A DNA stretch of 64,000 nucleotides from Chrysophaeum taylorii (GCA_029834535.1 JAQMWT010000577.1:1-64000), one strand, 5' to 3'; shown: positions 44,460-56,961, counted from the stretch's first letter. Numbers and translations are program-made. Notes: generated by a model not told the origin, from the sequence alone.

Positions 44460-45455
44460 ATGTCCGAAGCACGTCCCGACTGCAGCGAATGCAAGCGCTG
44501 TCAATCGCATGTCACCTTTAGTCACAAGAACACTTCCTGGTCACAGGATGAACTCGCCTATGCTCCTGGCCAACATCTCCATATGGTTGTATCATACCCG
44601 AGCATTACCAAGTGCTATGGTGGCTTTCGTTACATCATGCATTTTGTGTGTATTATCTCAGCACACAAATGGGTGTACTTCCTAAGGAAACTAGACGCGC
44701 AGGGCGTTCTGGCTGGCAACCTCTACGTGGTCAATGTGATTAAGGTCGAATTCGATGTAAATGTGAAAATCATCTCGTCCGATACATTTTCAACCTTCCG
44801 CTCCGAAGCATTCCACCCGCTCAAGGTGCAACTCGGTATCCAGTTTCAAATCATTGGTCGCCACCTACACCAGCGGAACTTTGCCGAAAACATCATTAAG
44901 GAAAACACCCGAGGCACTGTAGTTCGCGTCCTCAACCCGCGCAGTGTCCGCATCGAAGGAAAGCCCATTGCCGCCGAGTATTATCACCCATTTGCTCTGC
45001 TGCATAAGATCCAAGCCGACAATCATCAGCGCTCTCATGGACTGCCATCGCGCACAAGCATGACTTGCACCGTCCCCCGGCGCATCATGTCACCCATGGC
45101 ACCGCTCTTGAAGCTCCTTCCCTTTGGCGAACCTGTCACCTTTGTCTACCCTCAAAGTCACAAGCTGGAACCCTCCAGCGTCTCCGCCTCCTATCTCAAC
45201 AGCAACAATTACGTCCCAAACCTCCCCGGCACGGACCGATTTATCCGTGATGTTCATAGCTCTATCCTGCTTGTACATCAGGGGCGATATGGAAAAATCG
45301 TCACCTCTAACGACTTCCACGTTGATGCAGACATGCCAGTCAACCGCAACACGGAGATCGAACGGATCAAAGCACTCACGCAGACCCCAACAGAGGCACG
45401 ACAAGAGGATCCGCTCCCAGCTATTAGCGAACAGCAAATGCCGGAAGCTACATAG
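44460..45455 (+). CDS. Integrase of E (fossil)
   Basis: The same frame as the methyltransferase. SECKRC (about residues 563-568) looks like the second half of the integrase zinc site. The core has the region around SYPSITKCYGGF, then IISSDTFSTFRSEAF (second Asp in the usual SDNG-EF position) and HQRNFAENIIKEN (position of the catalytic Glu). The core ends near residue 730. An acidic, Pro-rich linker of the copia type follows, to about 45.9 kb. A span of ~40 residues between SSDT and AEN is normal for the family. Confidence 0.75.
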   Translation: MSEARPDCSECKRCQSHVTFSHKNTSWSQDELAYAPGQHLHMVVSYPSITKCYGGFRYIMHFVCIISAHKWVYFLRKLDAQGVLAGNLYVVNVIKVEFDVNVKIISSDTFSTFRSEAFHPLKVQLGIQFQIIGRHLHQRNFAENIIKENTRGTVVRVLNPRSVRIEGKPIAAEYYHPFALLHKIQADNHQRSHGLPSRTSMTCTVPRRIMSPMAPLLKLLPFGEPVTFVYPQSHKLEPSSVSASYLNSNNYVPNLPGTDRFIRDVHSSILLVHQGRYGKIVTSNDFHVDADMPVNRNTEIERIKALTQTPTEARQEDPLPAISEQQMPEAT

Positions 45456-46550
45456 GAATCGGAAAATGAGGGCGAGCCTCAAGATGACGACCAGGATGAC
45501 AAACCGGCGATGACGACGAGCACAAAGAACCGGAACCAACCTCCGCTGCTGATCCAAGTCCCGTCAGCGACGAGACACCTGAACAGGATTTTTCGTTCCT
45601 CAACCGGCCACCTCCGCCGGATGGTAGCATTCCGATGCCCAAACGAAAGGATCGGCTAGAGGTTGTTCTCGGCGATTCCGGTTTTACCCCAGTTCTCGGG
45701 CATCGCAACCAGAGTGACAAACTCAAGGCAGATCGCAAGGACGAGCGCGGATTCCGCATTCCCAAGGATCAACTCTATATCGTGAAACGTGTCGACGATG
45801 GGAAACTTCCCACCAGGCGCATTATCGCTTCAGAGTACGGTCGCAACTGGAAATACCAGCAGGAGTAATCCACGGCTCGCGCCACAGCCAACATGTCCAG
45901 CACATTGATGTTCCTCATCAGTGTCAGCGCTCTGCACCAGGGCCATGCCGTCAGCATCGCATCTGATCTCAACATTAGAAGGGATGCTAAGCCGCCAAAT
46001 GATGTCCCGAAAGGATGTCTCCTAGCAAATACCACACAAGACTAAGGTATCATGTGCGGCACTGCACTGGATCTGCAGAGAGAAACCGACGCAGAACTCT
46101 TGTACGTCGACTTCCCAAGGAAGCCGTACCACTCATCTGTATTGGTCGACCACCTGGACAACGACAATTCTGTTCTCGAGAACTATGTGTACCACGACGA
46201 ACTGTCACCGGCAGAGTATTATGCGCATCAATGGAACCAAGAATTCTGTTGTATGAGCTCCTCTCTTTCATGGGGCATCTCGGCGCATCAGCACTACCAC
46301 TTAGCTTCTCGTCACAGACATGCCTTCATGCACGATTCTGGCGAACTCGGACACCTCTTTCTGAGTCAAAGTGATCCGAATCAAGATATTCTCCAAGAAG
46401 TCATGGACTATGACTTGCAGCACATCGACCATGTCGTATTACAACTCGTGACCGCTGAATATATTGTCTATGAGCCCGAGAAGATTAACTCAAAGGACTC
46501 AGCGAAGAAGATAAGTTAAAGCATATCGCTTCGATTCGCACAAAATTTGA
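45456..46550 (+). other. E linker between integrase and reverse transcriptase
   Basis: Acidic and proline-rich short frames, as in other copia integrase-RT linkers. A stretch at 46.05-46.52 kb (FPRKPYHSSVLVDHLDNDNS) is open for about 155 codons and resembles the pre-RT part of the element. No separate domain is seen. Confidence 0.4.
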
Positions 46551-46554
46551 AGGA

Positions 46555-47273
46555 TTGTGCTCCAATGGTGTCTCTAAGCTTGAACATTTACCGCCAGACC
46601 GTTCGTCTATCTCGACGAAGCTCGTGCTGAATATCAACTATTTCGCTGACGGCACCCCAGACCGCTATAAAGCTCGTCTAGTTGCCCGAGGTTTCCTGGC
46701 ACGTGTAGGCATTGACTTTTATGCCACATCCTCACCAACCGCAATGCTTGCCACCAACCGGTTATTGCTCGCCATCGCTGTGAAGCATAAGCTCCCGGTC
46801 GCGCACGCGGACATTCCCCAGGCATGCATCCAATCGGCACTCGATCGCCCGGTATGTATTGACTTACCTCGAGGAATACCTGTCTCGCAAAACCTTATCC
46901 AGCAGATACAGAAGAACCACCCAGAGTCCAAGTTAGTTCTCCGACCCGCCAAGGCTCCCTATGGTCTCAAACTGTCGGCTTTGTTGTGGAATATTAAGCT
47001 TGACTCGTTTCTTCCACAACATGAGTTCGAACGCTCACAAGTCGACACTTGCCTCTATATCAGTTGGGATTGATCTATCAACAGATGGGTTCTACTATCC
47101 GTCTCAGTCGATGACCTATTGATCACTGGTACCAACACTGCCAAAATTACATCTCTTCGCACCGCGCAGGAGAAGGAATATGGCAAAGGTACTTGGCATG
47201 ATAACATCCGATCCTTCCTTGGTATCGATGTACACTACAATGTCTCCGCTGGTCACCTCACTATGAATGTAGC
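46555..47273 (+). pseudogene. Reverse transcriptase of E, part before the B insertion (fossil)
   Basis: YKARLVARGFLARVGIDFYA, then LLAIAVKHKLPVAHADIPQA, KAPYGLKLSALLWN and the catalytic VSVDDLLITG are typical copia RT blocks 1-5. The end near 47273 (SFLGIDVHYN) is the known segment after the YVDD box. Copia B interrupts it there, and the remainder resumes at 59983. Confidence 0.85.
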
Positions 47274-47686
47274 TGGAGAGATTTGACCCTCTTCGGGTAC
47301 ATGGTAGATACTGCGTGCAGTCTTAGGCGTGTACAGACCATTCCGCTTGTCACATGCTACTACACAAGGTAGGTTTTTAGGCCCTGACTCCCCAAGGACA
47401 TACGGTCCCATAGAAGCGTTTACACTGACAACGAGGAACGAAGCCTCTTGTTAATTAAACAGAAAACCTCATACCTGACGGTACGCACCTGAAGGCCTAC
47501 TCCTCGTTGGAAGAGAACTTCAGACTAATGCTTCATAGTCATGAACAAATAATTGCGGAAGGGGTAAGGAAGGATGAAGCAGAGGGAAAGCCGTATTACG
47601 CGGAGAGAAAACCCTCAAGTAGAAGGAGTGGAAAAGAGGGAGTAAGGAATGCCAGTGTCGTACACATTATAGTGTAGCGCTATGGA
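47274..47686 (-). repeat. 3' LTR of B
   Basis: On the plus strand TGGAGAGATTTG...GCGCTATGGA. In element orientation it follows the purine tract TTGAGGGGG at 47687-47695. It begins TCCA and ends TCCA, not TG...CA. Confidence 0.9.
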
Positions 47687-47691
47687 CCCCC

Positions 47692-49520
47692 TCAACGTGA
47701 GGGAAAGGCTTTATGCGTTCCAGACGTTCTTGAGTGTGAAGCTTGTGTACGATACATGAGAGCATCGAAGAACTTAAACACAAAACAACAACATAAATGA
47801 TAAGGTAACATAACAATTAACATTAGGAGGAAGTTGGAAGTGCTTGTCACATTACGTAATGAATCAGCATCCACAACGTCAGATGTGTGGTCCAACTCAT
47901 CATCACTATTGTCTTCGAGTTTCTTTAATTCTGGAGAGGAAGTGTCATGATCTTCGAACTGGTCGTTAGTTGTAGTGTTGTTTGTAGTTGTCGCGTCGCA
48001 GAGATCGGCAAGTGGTGACATGACGGAAGACAAATAGGACATAGCCGCAGCAGGTGTTAGAGTATGCAGATCTGTTGCAGGAATAACATGATCCTGTGCA
48101 TCAGACATAGCAGTATGTAAGCCAGCAGCTGTATCTTCGATTATGTTTTGCTGTGTCTCCTCAAAAGTATTTGGAGGAGACTGTTCAACAGAAGTGATTA
48201 AGGATTTAGAAATCACATGAGCTAAGACAGCAAGGGTAGACAATGTAGCATCCTGGTGCATCTGGTAGCTGGAAAGCAAATTGTCCAAGAGTGACACGTG
48301 TTTTGTGTTCTCGGTCACTTGCGCGTTGAGAGCATCGTTAGCATTTTGAAGTTGAGTGATGGTTTCCAAAGCATCGGAGAGTCGTTGATCACGTTCTAAA
48401 GATCGCTTATCACTCTTGGCGATGTGCAAAGAAAGTGATTGTATTTCTTATCTTAAAAGTCGCAAAGTTTCATGCACATTGTCAGGAGGTACATCTGTAG
48501 TAGGTCCAACTTGTGCTTGTTTGACATTAGACAATTTAGTGTCCGAAAATGCGTATATTGTGGCAGAAGGATAGCCAACTTGGATATGTACATTTTTGAA
48601 AGCAGTCTGATGCTCTGGGACTAACTTAATGAAGTAGTCCAACATTGGCGGTAACATCTCGTGAGAAGTATCATTAATCTGGCGTGAAACATCATTAACA
48701 AAACCTTCAATGAGAACAGCAAGCAACTCATCCGGGTTTGTAATAATGCAGACTTTATCTTCAACGGACTATAGTAATGACCAAGCCGTTACAATGATTT
48801 CGATATTAATGGTAGAAATATGAGGTAGCTGTAGCAAAAGGGGTGAGTGATCGTCTGGGTTAATTACTCTAGCAGAAGCGCCAAGGTTGTGAGTAGCCAT
48901 GCATTTAATGAGCGCATCTTTGAGCAACTTATTTATTGGAATGGACTTTCCAAAGCGCAAGATGATGGCGCGCATGTGGGCTGCTGGGTCATTATGACAC
49001 GGAAGATGAAACGAATGAAGACGATTTCTAGTTAATGCAGTCCCGTGTTGCGATAGATTGCACACAACGCAGGTCAAAAAGAAAATTGGACGGGGCACAT
49101 CGAAGCAGTACGTGGCATGTTGTGCTGATGACAAATGCTCTTCAATGATTTTAGTAATTTCGTCCGTTTTGACTTCGTCTTCAGTACAAATGGCGAGAGC
49201 AAGCGGCGTACCCGGTGCGTCCGTTTGATCGAAGCATTTAGTGCAAAGCACATGTCTTTGACAACTCCCTTAATTGGTGGGTATCTATGCAAGCGAGTGC
49301 CTTCATTTAGCGGTACATTTGGTGCATTACGTATACGTTTGGTCTTTAAGCACAGGAGGGAGCTCAAGAAATGAAGATTATCAACTTTATTGTTCTGTTG
49401 TGCGTCGGTGAGCAGCTGTTGGATAGCCTGGGACCAACATTGAAAATCTATAGGTGGTGGGAGGTGGAAGTTCGGTGGTTGAGTACATAGCGAAAGAACG
49501 TTCCCAGACATCATCGCCAT
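47692..49520 (-). CDS. Extra frames downstream of RNase H in B (fossil)
   Basis: Reading leftward: a frame with CTKCFDQTD and, further on, CVVCNLSQHG plus HSFHLPCHND. Its paired Cys and His residues suggest a small zinc-binding fold. Next comes an unremarkable stretch (DYFIKLVPEHQTAF), then a 245-codon frame (48.43-47.69 kb) with a heptad-like coiled coil (LETITQLQNANDALNAQV) and a hydrophobic segment near residue 205 (FLLMLIVMLPYHLCCCFVF) able to span a membrane. Some copia lineages carry an envelope-like third frame here. That is one reading, but no envelope similarity is visible. Confidence 0.4.
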
Positions 49521-49939
49521 AACGTCGAATTTGCTGTGCTTTCACAAATAGTACTCTGCGGTTTTGACAGGAGTGTCAACATCATGTCGAGTCGATCTTG
49601 ACGTGGGGGTCACCGGTGTTTTAGTTCCTTGAGCAACAGAGTGATACGACGGTCGTTTACGGTTATTGGGAGAGCCAGTAGGAGCAAGTGCCGGATTCAT
49701 AGCATTAAAGGGTGAGGATAGGGCAGATATTCACCCCGTCCACGATTCAATACTGAGTATCGTCGGCTCGCGGCGTCTTTATTCTTGGCTGGGTTCATCT
49801 TTTGTAAACATATACGGAGATCACATATTATGTTTTCAGCGAGCCGCAATTGCCGTTTCTGTGAGCGCTAGTTTAATGTCATTGCGGACATAGTAACAAG
49901 GGTAATGATTAAATATCTTGTTGGGCTATGGGTTGTTGT

Positions 49940-51700
49940 AGACCAAGTAACGTGCGAAACCTAGCGAAGAGAGGAGCACCAAAGGGCTTAGTGAATCCGT
50001 CAGCGATATTTTTGGTGCCAGAAACATGGTGCAAGCGAATACGTCCTAGGTGAACATAGTCACGAATACGAAACCAGCGTGTGCTATTGGCTTTGGCTTT
50101 GGTTGCACTATCAGGCTTATTCGATAGGTGGATGGCAGAAGCAGAGTTTCCAAGTATAGGACTGTTGCGCATAAATGACATGTCTGAAGGGAGAGGGTTG
50201 TCATGAGCATCGTAATCTAATAATAAATCATTCCCTGGAGGTTGGCGAAGATAGTATTGCGGGTTTATAGCAAAAGCCATCTCCGTTAACAGTTTACGTA
50301 ACCAGAGCACATCATCAGCACACATATTAAGGGCAATAAGCTCACTCTCATGCGTGGAAGTGGCTGTGATAGGTTGTAGTTTGGACTTCCAAGTGATAAG
50401 GGAACCAAACAAAAAGATAGCATAACCAGTTGTAGATTTGCGGTTTAGTTCATAAGATGGTGCATTATCAGCGTCGACGAACGCGACCAGTGGATCAAAA
50501 TTACCTGAATTCACTTGGTCTTTAGTGTGGTCCAACATAGTTGCCATATCGGTACGATTGCCGATGAGAGATCTAAGATGGTCCATTAGAGCGGAAGAAC
50601 CAGAGTAGTACCATAGTCGAAGATTGCGATTTTCTGGTTTGCGCAAATAGCGAAGTACTCCTGTTAATACCTGGACGTGCAGATATTCTGGATTGTGCAT
50701 TCCTCGGGAACAGCGACTAAGGCTTTGTGATAAACCAGGGCGACAGGCCAACTGTACAAAAGTGAGCTTGCCGAGTAGGGTGGAGAAGGTGTGTTGGATG
50801 AACTTGTTCATATCAGAGGATGACTCTCCAGTTTTATATATAATTGAAGGAGACATAGGGGTTGATGTGGGACGTAACTGCGTTAAGATGGGATACTCTT
50901 CAAACAATGCATCAATCTTAGCTTGGCAATCAAGTGAGATGGAGCCATCAATAGAGCGCGTTATTCGCATACCTATGAGAGTATGAACTTCTTCAATGTT
51001 TTCAACCGAATATTCTTTCTTTATTTCATGTTGGAATTCACGATGTAGACGTTCCGATATACAGATGATAACAACATCATCCACTGATAGAGTACAAAGT
51101 AAAACGTAGTGTCGGATTGGACTTTGGCATAGATGCAGGTATATGTTCGAAAGCGTCGATAGCCTAGCGTGTCGAAGAAACCATTTATGGTTTGGTTCCA
51201 GAGTGCAGGACGCTGTCGTAATCCATAAAGAGATTCGAGTAGTTTTGGGAGACGTCGTCCTTGGTACTTTGCATCTTCAGGATCCAGTAGGTGAATACCT
51301 TGTGGCAATTTAACGTAGACATGAGATGCTATGGGGGCTTGAACAAACGCATTAGGCACATCTATGTGATAGACGGGAAGTCGGAGGTGGGCTGCGAGCG
51401 CCAGAACACGACGGATACCAGTGAGCTGTGCCATTGGACTAAATGTGTTAAAAAAGTCGGTGCCCAGGGAGGCTAAGAATTCCTGTAGGACCAATCTCGC
51501 TTTATGTTTGATGTATTCGCCGGCAGCGTTGGTCTTTATACGTAATACCAGCCGGGTATCAATAGGCTTGGAATTGGCCATAGGCAACGATAGCTTGAAA
51601 CATCCAAATTGGACAATCTCAAAAATCTCCTTGGAAATTGCGGAGATATAAGCCTTGCGATCAGCATCGGAAAGACCTTTTAGGCAGGTCGACTCATACT
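49940..51700 (-). pseudogene. Reverse transcriptase and RNase H of B (fossil)
   Basis: RT blocks: IKHKARLVLQEFLASLGTDF, YHIDVPNAFVQAPI, LPKLLESLYGLRQRPALWNQ and the catalytic MDDVVI. RNase H: VAFVDADNAPSYELNRKSTT, GSLITWKSKLQPITATSTHE, SELIALNMCADDVLWLRKLL, the ILGNSASAIHL segment and the final HVSGTKNIADGFTKP. These are standard copia RNase H landmarks in the right order. Confidence 0.85.
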
Positions 51701-52699
51701 CATCAATCTCGATATCATTGGCTTGAATTTTATATTCGTCCGGACCAACAGTGCTGGGATCTTGATCTTGAGTGAGGTGGATGATCGTGTAAGAATCAGC
51801 AATAGCGTTAGTGTGATCGGGATCGGGAGTTTCGACAAGTTGAAGAACAAGTAGAGGATCATCTCCAAGGTGTGTATCAATGTAATGAGATTGCACAGTG
51901 ATGTAGTCTTCGATGGCGGAGAGGTGGGGTTCTGAAGCGCCATAAGAAGCATCGTTATGATCCAAAAAAGAATGGGGCGTGAGCAAAGCGCAAGCATATT
52001 GAGCAGGAGGAACTTGAAAAGCTTGAACGTGTTCAGAAATGAGATGAACAAGAGCGCGAGGAAGGTGAAGGTCCGAGAGGCTGAAGTCGTCGAGGAGATG
52101 AACGGGAGTGGCATCCGCCGACGGATGGTTAAGGCTACTATGACACATGCCAGAAGAAGACTGGAATAGCGCTTGATGAACATGATGATGATGAGTTTGT
52201 GTAAATTCCCCCTCTGGAGGCATAGCCATCCAGTGGAAGCCATGAGCAGCATGAAGGGAGTGGAGGGTGGGGTCGCAGAAGGTAATGTACTGCTTGGAGA
52301 GGTCATACTTGAAATCAGCAAGCGCACCACCAGCTTGTTTATAAGCGGCAACGGTGGGCGAAGCAATTCGAGTGAGGACTGCATTGAGATTAGTATTGCG
52401 ACGAGGCTGAGGGTCATAAGGACCGCGGGTGAGACGAAGGACGTCTTGTGAGTATAGGGGCCGATCGGAAGGTAAAATATGGAAAGTATTGGATGACTCT
52501 TCAAATGCCGGAGGTGTGGCGACAGAAGCAGCGGGAGCACAGGCTGGAACTGGAGTAGGAGCGTGTGCGGAAGGTGAATTATGCCCCCTCTCGTGTTCAG
52601 TGTCGTTGGACATAGCACTCCCCATCTGCAACGCATCACTGGGGGTGCTGTGAACAGAAAAGGGTATTTCAGGCAAAGGTGCGGGTGGGGAATGTTGTT

Positions 52700-53600
52700 C
52701 GTAATCGGGAGGAGAATGGGAAGTTAGATGAGGGAAGGTAAGTTTAGAGGAGACACGGACTTGGCCGTTTTCAGGGTTGAGGACAACATCGGATAAGTGG
52801 TTAACATAGGGTTTAACTAGAGGGTTAATAACATTAGCGCCACATAAGTATATGTAGGGACGACATCGAGGTTCATATTTGTGAAATTCATTAGACTCCA
52901 GAGGCAAATAACAAACAGAACCAAAAGGTTTGAGGTAGTCTTGTTGTGGAAAAATACATTGGTCCAACAAGACTTGTTGGGGACTTAGCACTTTATTATA
53001 AATGCGTTCGAGAGACACATTAGGGAGGAGATTGTACGACTGAATGGCATGTATAACAGCCCATGGATAGTGTGGGGCCGGATTGGTTAGGGGGTGACTT
53101 TTATATGATACATTAAGCATATGCCGGAGTCGTGTAGACGCAGCAGTTGCAATATGACCCACAGCGGCTTCTACTTCGTGATTAAAAACATGCAAGTAGG
53201 GAGGGAAAGCAGACATATTAATGCCATGTTCAACACGGAAGGGAGTGGTAATGTGTTGAGCTAAATAGGGTTTAAAAGAATCACAATAAATTTGCTTTAA
53301 TTGTACATGAACATAGGTGGAGCAAAAATTACGAACAAACTCGAGGTCATTACAAAATTCGCTAGCATTAGTAGTACGACAAAAGTACACCAACCAAAAT
53401 TTAGAGATGGGACATTTGAAGACCAAAATGTGTCGAAAAGAGCCCCATTCGGAGAGGACAGATACATAGCCACCATCGCATGCCCAGGCTTCACCAGGTT
53501 GAAAGATTTTTCCGAAGGAAGATTGCGTGGTAAGATGATGTGGATGTGGAAAACTTTTTTTATGTAAGGTACAATCCACACAAAATTTACGGTAGGGCAC
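52700..53600 (-). pseudogene. Integrase of B (fossil)
   Basis: FCVDCTLHKKSFPH (zinc-site end), then GEAWACDGGYVSVL (first catalytic Asp region), KQIYCDSFKPYLAQH (second Asp region) and HVFNHEVEAAVGHIATAAST (Glu helix), then LNPENGQVRVSSKL. The same frame runs on through a proline-rich linker into RT, for about 860 open codons in total. Confidence 0.8.
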
Positions 53601-53699
53601 ATCTGAAGGGTGATGACCCGGGCTGGCAATGACCTGAACGCCCTTTATAGGCTGAGAGTCGCCAGAATGGTGCGTGTTGTGGAAATTTGTTGCACGTCT

Positions 53700-56182
53700 T
53701 TGGGCATCTCAAAAAGCCAGAGTGCCTCTGGCATGTACTTTTCTATCGAAAGAAGCGTGTTTCTCGTGTAACTGTCTTGGAGTTATGAGAGGGGTGTGTT
53801 GTGGTTTTGTTTTGGGGATAGATGGTTCATCTAAGGATGAAATGTTAGACATGAATACATGTGCTACTGAATCGAGATGGAACGAAGGAAGTTCTTGGTT
53901 AGATGAGAGTTTGTCACAACATTGGAATACTTTATTATAAATATATAGCATTGTGATAGAACTCAGGTTTAGTATTAAAGATGAGTCAGTTTGAAATATG
54001 TTAGTGAAAAAGGTTGACCTATACTTCTTGGTTATAGAAGTATGATCAGGGTCGAAAGATGGTGATAACGTTAATTTACGTAAATCATAGACAAGCTGAC
54101 ACAAGTGTGTATAAATTACATGATAGGTCCCAGCCGGAATAACTAACTAACTAACTTCAGACCTCTCCCGGGCATGGGAGCCAGGCCGGGCCGACAGGTG
54201 CCAGTCCGGAATCACGGGCCTGTAGACGAGGAGCGCCGAAAGGTCGGCCGGCGGAGAGTGACCATCAAGCTTGTCGCCATGCGACGAGGAGACCGCGATG
54301 TGACTGACAACCAACTCGTCGATAACCTTCCGTCTTCGCCCCCCGGCCATACCCCGTCCCACTGCGAAAGTTCCGGCTGCCAACCGGCCCGCCCGGGAGG
54401 CGAATAGGTGCCAACCTACGCCGGGAGGGCGGATGCCCTCGCAAGGCTCAGGATTCATGAGGCACCGTCCTCCATCGCAACCGCAGTCGGCGATCAGGGT
54501 AAGGGTATTAGCATTAGCAATCATGTCACAGCAAAGGTCCGGGGACAAAGACAACAGAAAATTAATTTGGTACGCTGTGAAGTTATGGGCGCGTGCCAAT
54601 TCGCGAGTTGAGTAGTGTCGGATGCGATCAAGTCGTGGATCGTAAAGGATCATGCTCGCAAATCCACGAATGGTCGGGGTTGGTGTATGGATAGAATGAA
54701 CTTTAGCACCCGTCTTTCTATCGCTAGATGTAATAAAGCCAAGGTACCTGCTTTGAGACAGATGCATGTCACTTAGAGAAAAATTTTATCGATGAATTCA
54801 ACGTGGTTGGAGTCGGAGTAAAAGACAAAAGAATCCTGAAGCACAGGTGAAGCGAAGGAAACAAGGGTTTGCACGAGGCGACGGGTATCTTGGGTTTCAC
54901 TATTATGGTGGTAAGCTTGACACAACCAAAGAAAGCCGGCAACAGGATCGAGAGTAGCAGTCTTATCGATCCCTGATTCGTGTGTTCGAAAGGTGTAAGT
55001 CTCACCAAATGAATTAATGTGAGCCTGGTATTTAGAAGAATGATTAGTAACTGCAACGTCTCCACCTGTATGTCTTCCGCCTGTTATGTCGATAATGGAG
55101 GCGCTTGGGGATTTATTTAGAAATAACCTGTGCGATAGTTGGTTAGATTCGACAGTTGTAATGCGAAAAGACACAGGTAAGGTGGTAGAGTTTGGGAACA
55201 AGCGTCCCATAATATTATAGAGGATGACAAAGGCTTCGAGTTCAATAGGCGAAGTCATACACGTGAGGGGCTTTCTTGAATTCGTTGAGAATCCCAAGCG
55301 AAAGTTAGAAGTGCCCTCCATTTCGTCTTGGAATGGGTGTTCGGTCGTTTTATAGGAATGTAACCGGAGGAACAGCATGGTTAGTGTTTCTAGCTCGGTA
55401 AAAGTTAGGCGAACGGGCCCCGTGCGACTGAAGGTGCTGTAAGTTTTAGATATGGAAACAACTGGTACGTCAGAGAAGACTTGAGTCCATGGTTCCTCGA
55501 GTAGTAGCTTTCGACTTATGGTATTAGCGTGATCCGCAATATCCAGGAAGGAAGTGACTCTTTTATTGGGCCAAGAAGGCAAGTCTAGCGGGCCGGTGTT
55601 AAACTTGCAGGCGACGAGGATCCATCTTCGCCGTGCTTGGTAATCTCCACACAAGTAACAAGGAAAGCGATCACAAATGTCCACTGTATAATGCATTGCA
55701 GTGAAAATCAGGCTAGCAACTCGTATATGATCTTCATATGATGCAGAGTGTGGTGGTGTCATCTCCATAAAAAGAACAAGGGGCTTTAAAAGCTCGAGTA
55801 CACTTAGAGCACTTGGGAACAAAGAATCCTCCATATCTCGCTCGGAAGTTGATATAGATCTCCCATTAATTATGTTGCGATTAGTGCATGGGGAAGTCAA
55901 TTCCACAATGTCAGAGTAGTATCTTGCACGTTCAGCGTGTGATGCTCGATGCAGATAGGTTAGGAACTTTGGTATGGACGGAAACACTTCAATGGAATTG
56001 CCAAACCGTCTTCGAAGCATATGCGTAAGATTCTCATCGCTTTCAACAAGAACTTTAACGTTAATGTTGATTCGCAAGTCATTGGACGCGCAAGCCAATA
56101 ATGCAGGAGTGGACAACCCCGAACAAAGTAGAGTTACAGTAGGTACTCGTGAACTAGAATTGGTCGTTACAGTATGAAGCAA
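53700..56182 (-). CDS. C5-cytosine DNA methyltransferase domain of B (fossil, split by S3)
   Basis: The frame from 56182 holds motif I VTLLCSGLSTPALLA (residues 16-30), motif II VLVESDE (44-50), motif IV VELTSPCTNR (93-102) with Cys99, motif VI LFMEMTPPH (137-145), motif VIII YQARRRWILVAC (181-192). In the next part, about 54.6 kb, motif IX YSTRELARAHNF follows, and DLCCDMIANA leads into motif X, where LINE-like S3 is inserted. PC, the Glu of motif VI and the QxRxR box are all present. The gene lies between protease and integrase, as in E. Sequence is clearly diverged from E outside the motifs but aligns with copia A throughout. Enzyme activity of the ancestor is inferred. Confidence 0.8.
54138..54500 (-). 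mobile_element. S3: LINE-like 3' fragment in B
   Basis: About 310-360 bp on the minus strand with a GTTA tail (AACTAACT on the plus strand at 54140). It matches S4 at about 97%. The frame reads EGIRPPGVGWHLFASRAGR, then VIDELVVSHIAVSSSHGDKL and DGHSPPADLSALLVYRPV, and ends HARERSEVS with a stop just before the tail. An upstream DCGCDGGRCLMNPEPC segment may belong to it. It is probably the C-terminus of a LINE protein. The 5' limit is uncertain. Confidence 0.65.
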
Positions 56183-56189
56183 GCTTGGG

Positions 56190-56900
56190 TTAAACTTGCG
56201 TCACACATTGGATGAGAAATGCTTGCGAACATAACTGTGAGTGTATGGACTCCAAAATGGTTTTAAGCCGCGGGACGTATATTACACGTTCTAGGAGTTT
56301 GGAGTATAGTTTTAGCATCTCACGTTGTTCGTTGAAAGCACTTAATTTGAACTGCAAAGAGCGTAGTTCCATCTTTCGAGCTTTAGCTTGCTGTAGCGAA
56401 TAGATTGGGAGCGTAGGTAATAAGTTGTTTAACCAAAACAAACTAATCTTGACGTTGTCGTCAATCTTGCTCTGGACAGATGATTGTCCTTTAAACTCAT
56501 CTCCATGGAGATGTATACCAAGCTTATCTTCTCCCCATTGAGTCATGCTGGTGATATGCAAATCAGGATCGTTATGTTGATTTTGTTTAGGTAGGAAAAG
56601 ATCGACATATAGCTTGACGTATCCAACGTTAGGATGCATTGGGAGAGCAGGAATAACAGTTCTTATTATCATTGCGTGGGTGATACTTTGAGTGTCTGTA
56701 GCAGTCTGGATGGCGGGTGACAATGATTCGGGCAGTTTAACGATATGTAGTGGATCACCATCACGTTTAAAGTTAACCACGTGCTGAGAAGCACACGTGT
56801 CTGCATACCCAGGTGTAGTCATTAATGGTAACTTGTACTCATTGTACAATCCAAGCATTGTTGCATAACACGCATGTGTAGAGCTTTGACCAAAAAACAT
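56190..56900 (-). pseudogene. Protease region of B (fossil)
   Basis: GYADTCASQHVVNF near 56.8 kb has the Asp-Thr-x-Ala core of copia aspartic proteases. The remainder (NVGYVKLYVDLFLP, LFWLNNLLPTLPIYSL) aligns with copia A at 15.4-16.1 kb. It sits directly upstream of the methyltransferase part. Confidence 0.65.
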
Positions 56901-56961
56901 ACTGAGTCATAAAACTTTGCGTTTGCTCGGAAGGTACAACGACAAGTGTAAAACCATTGTT

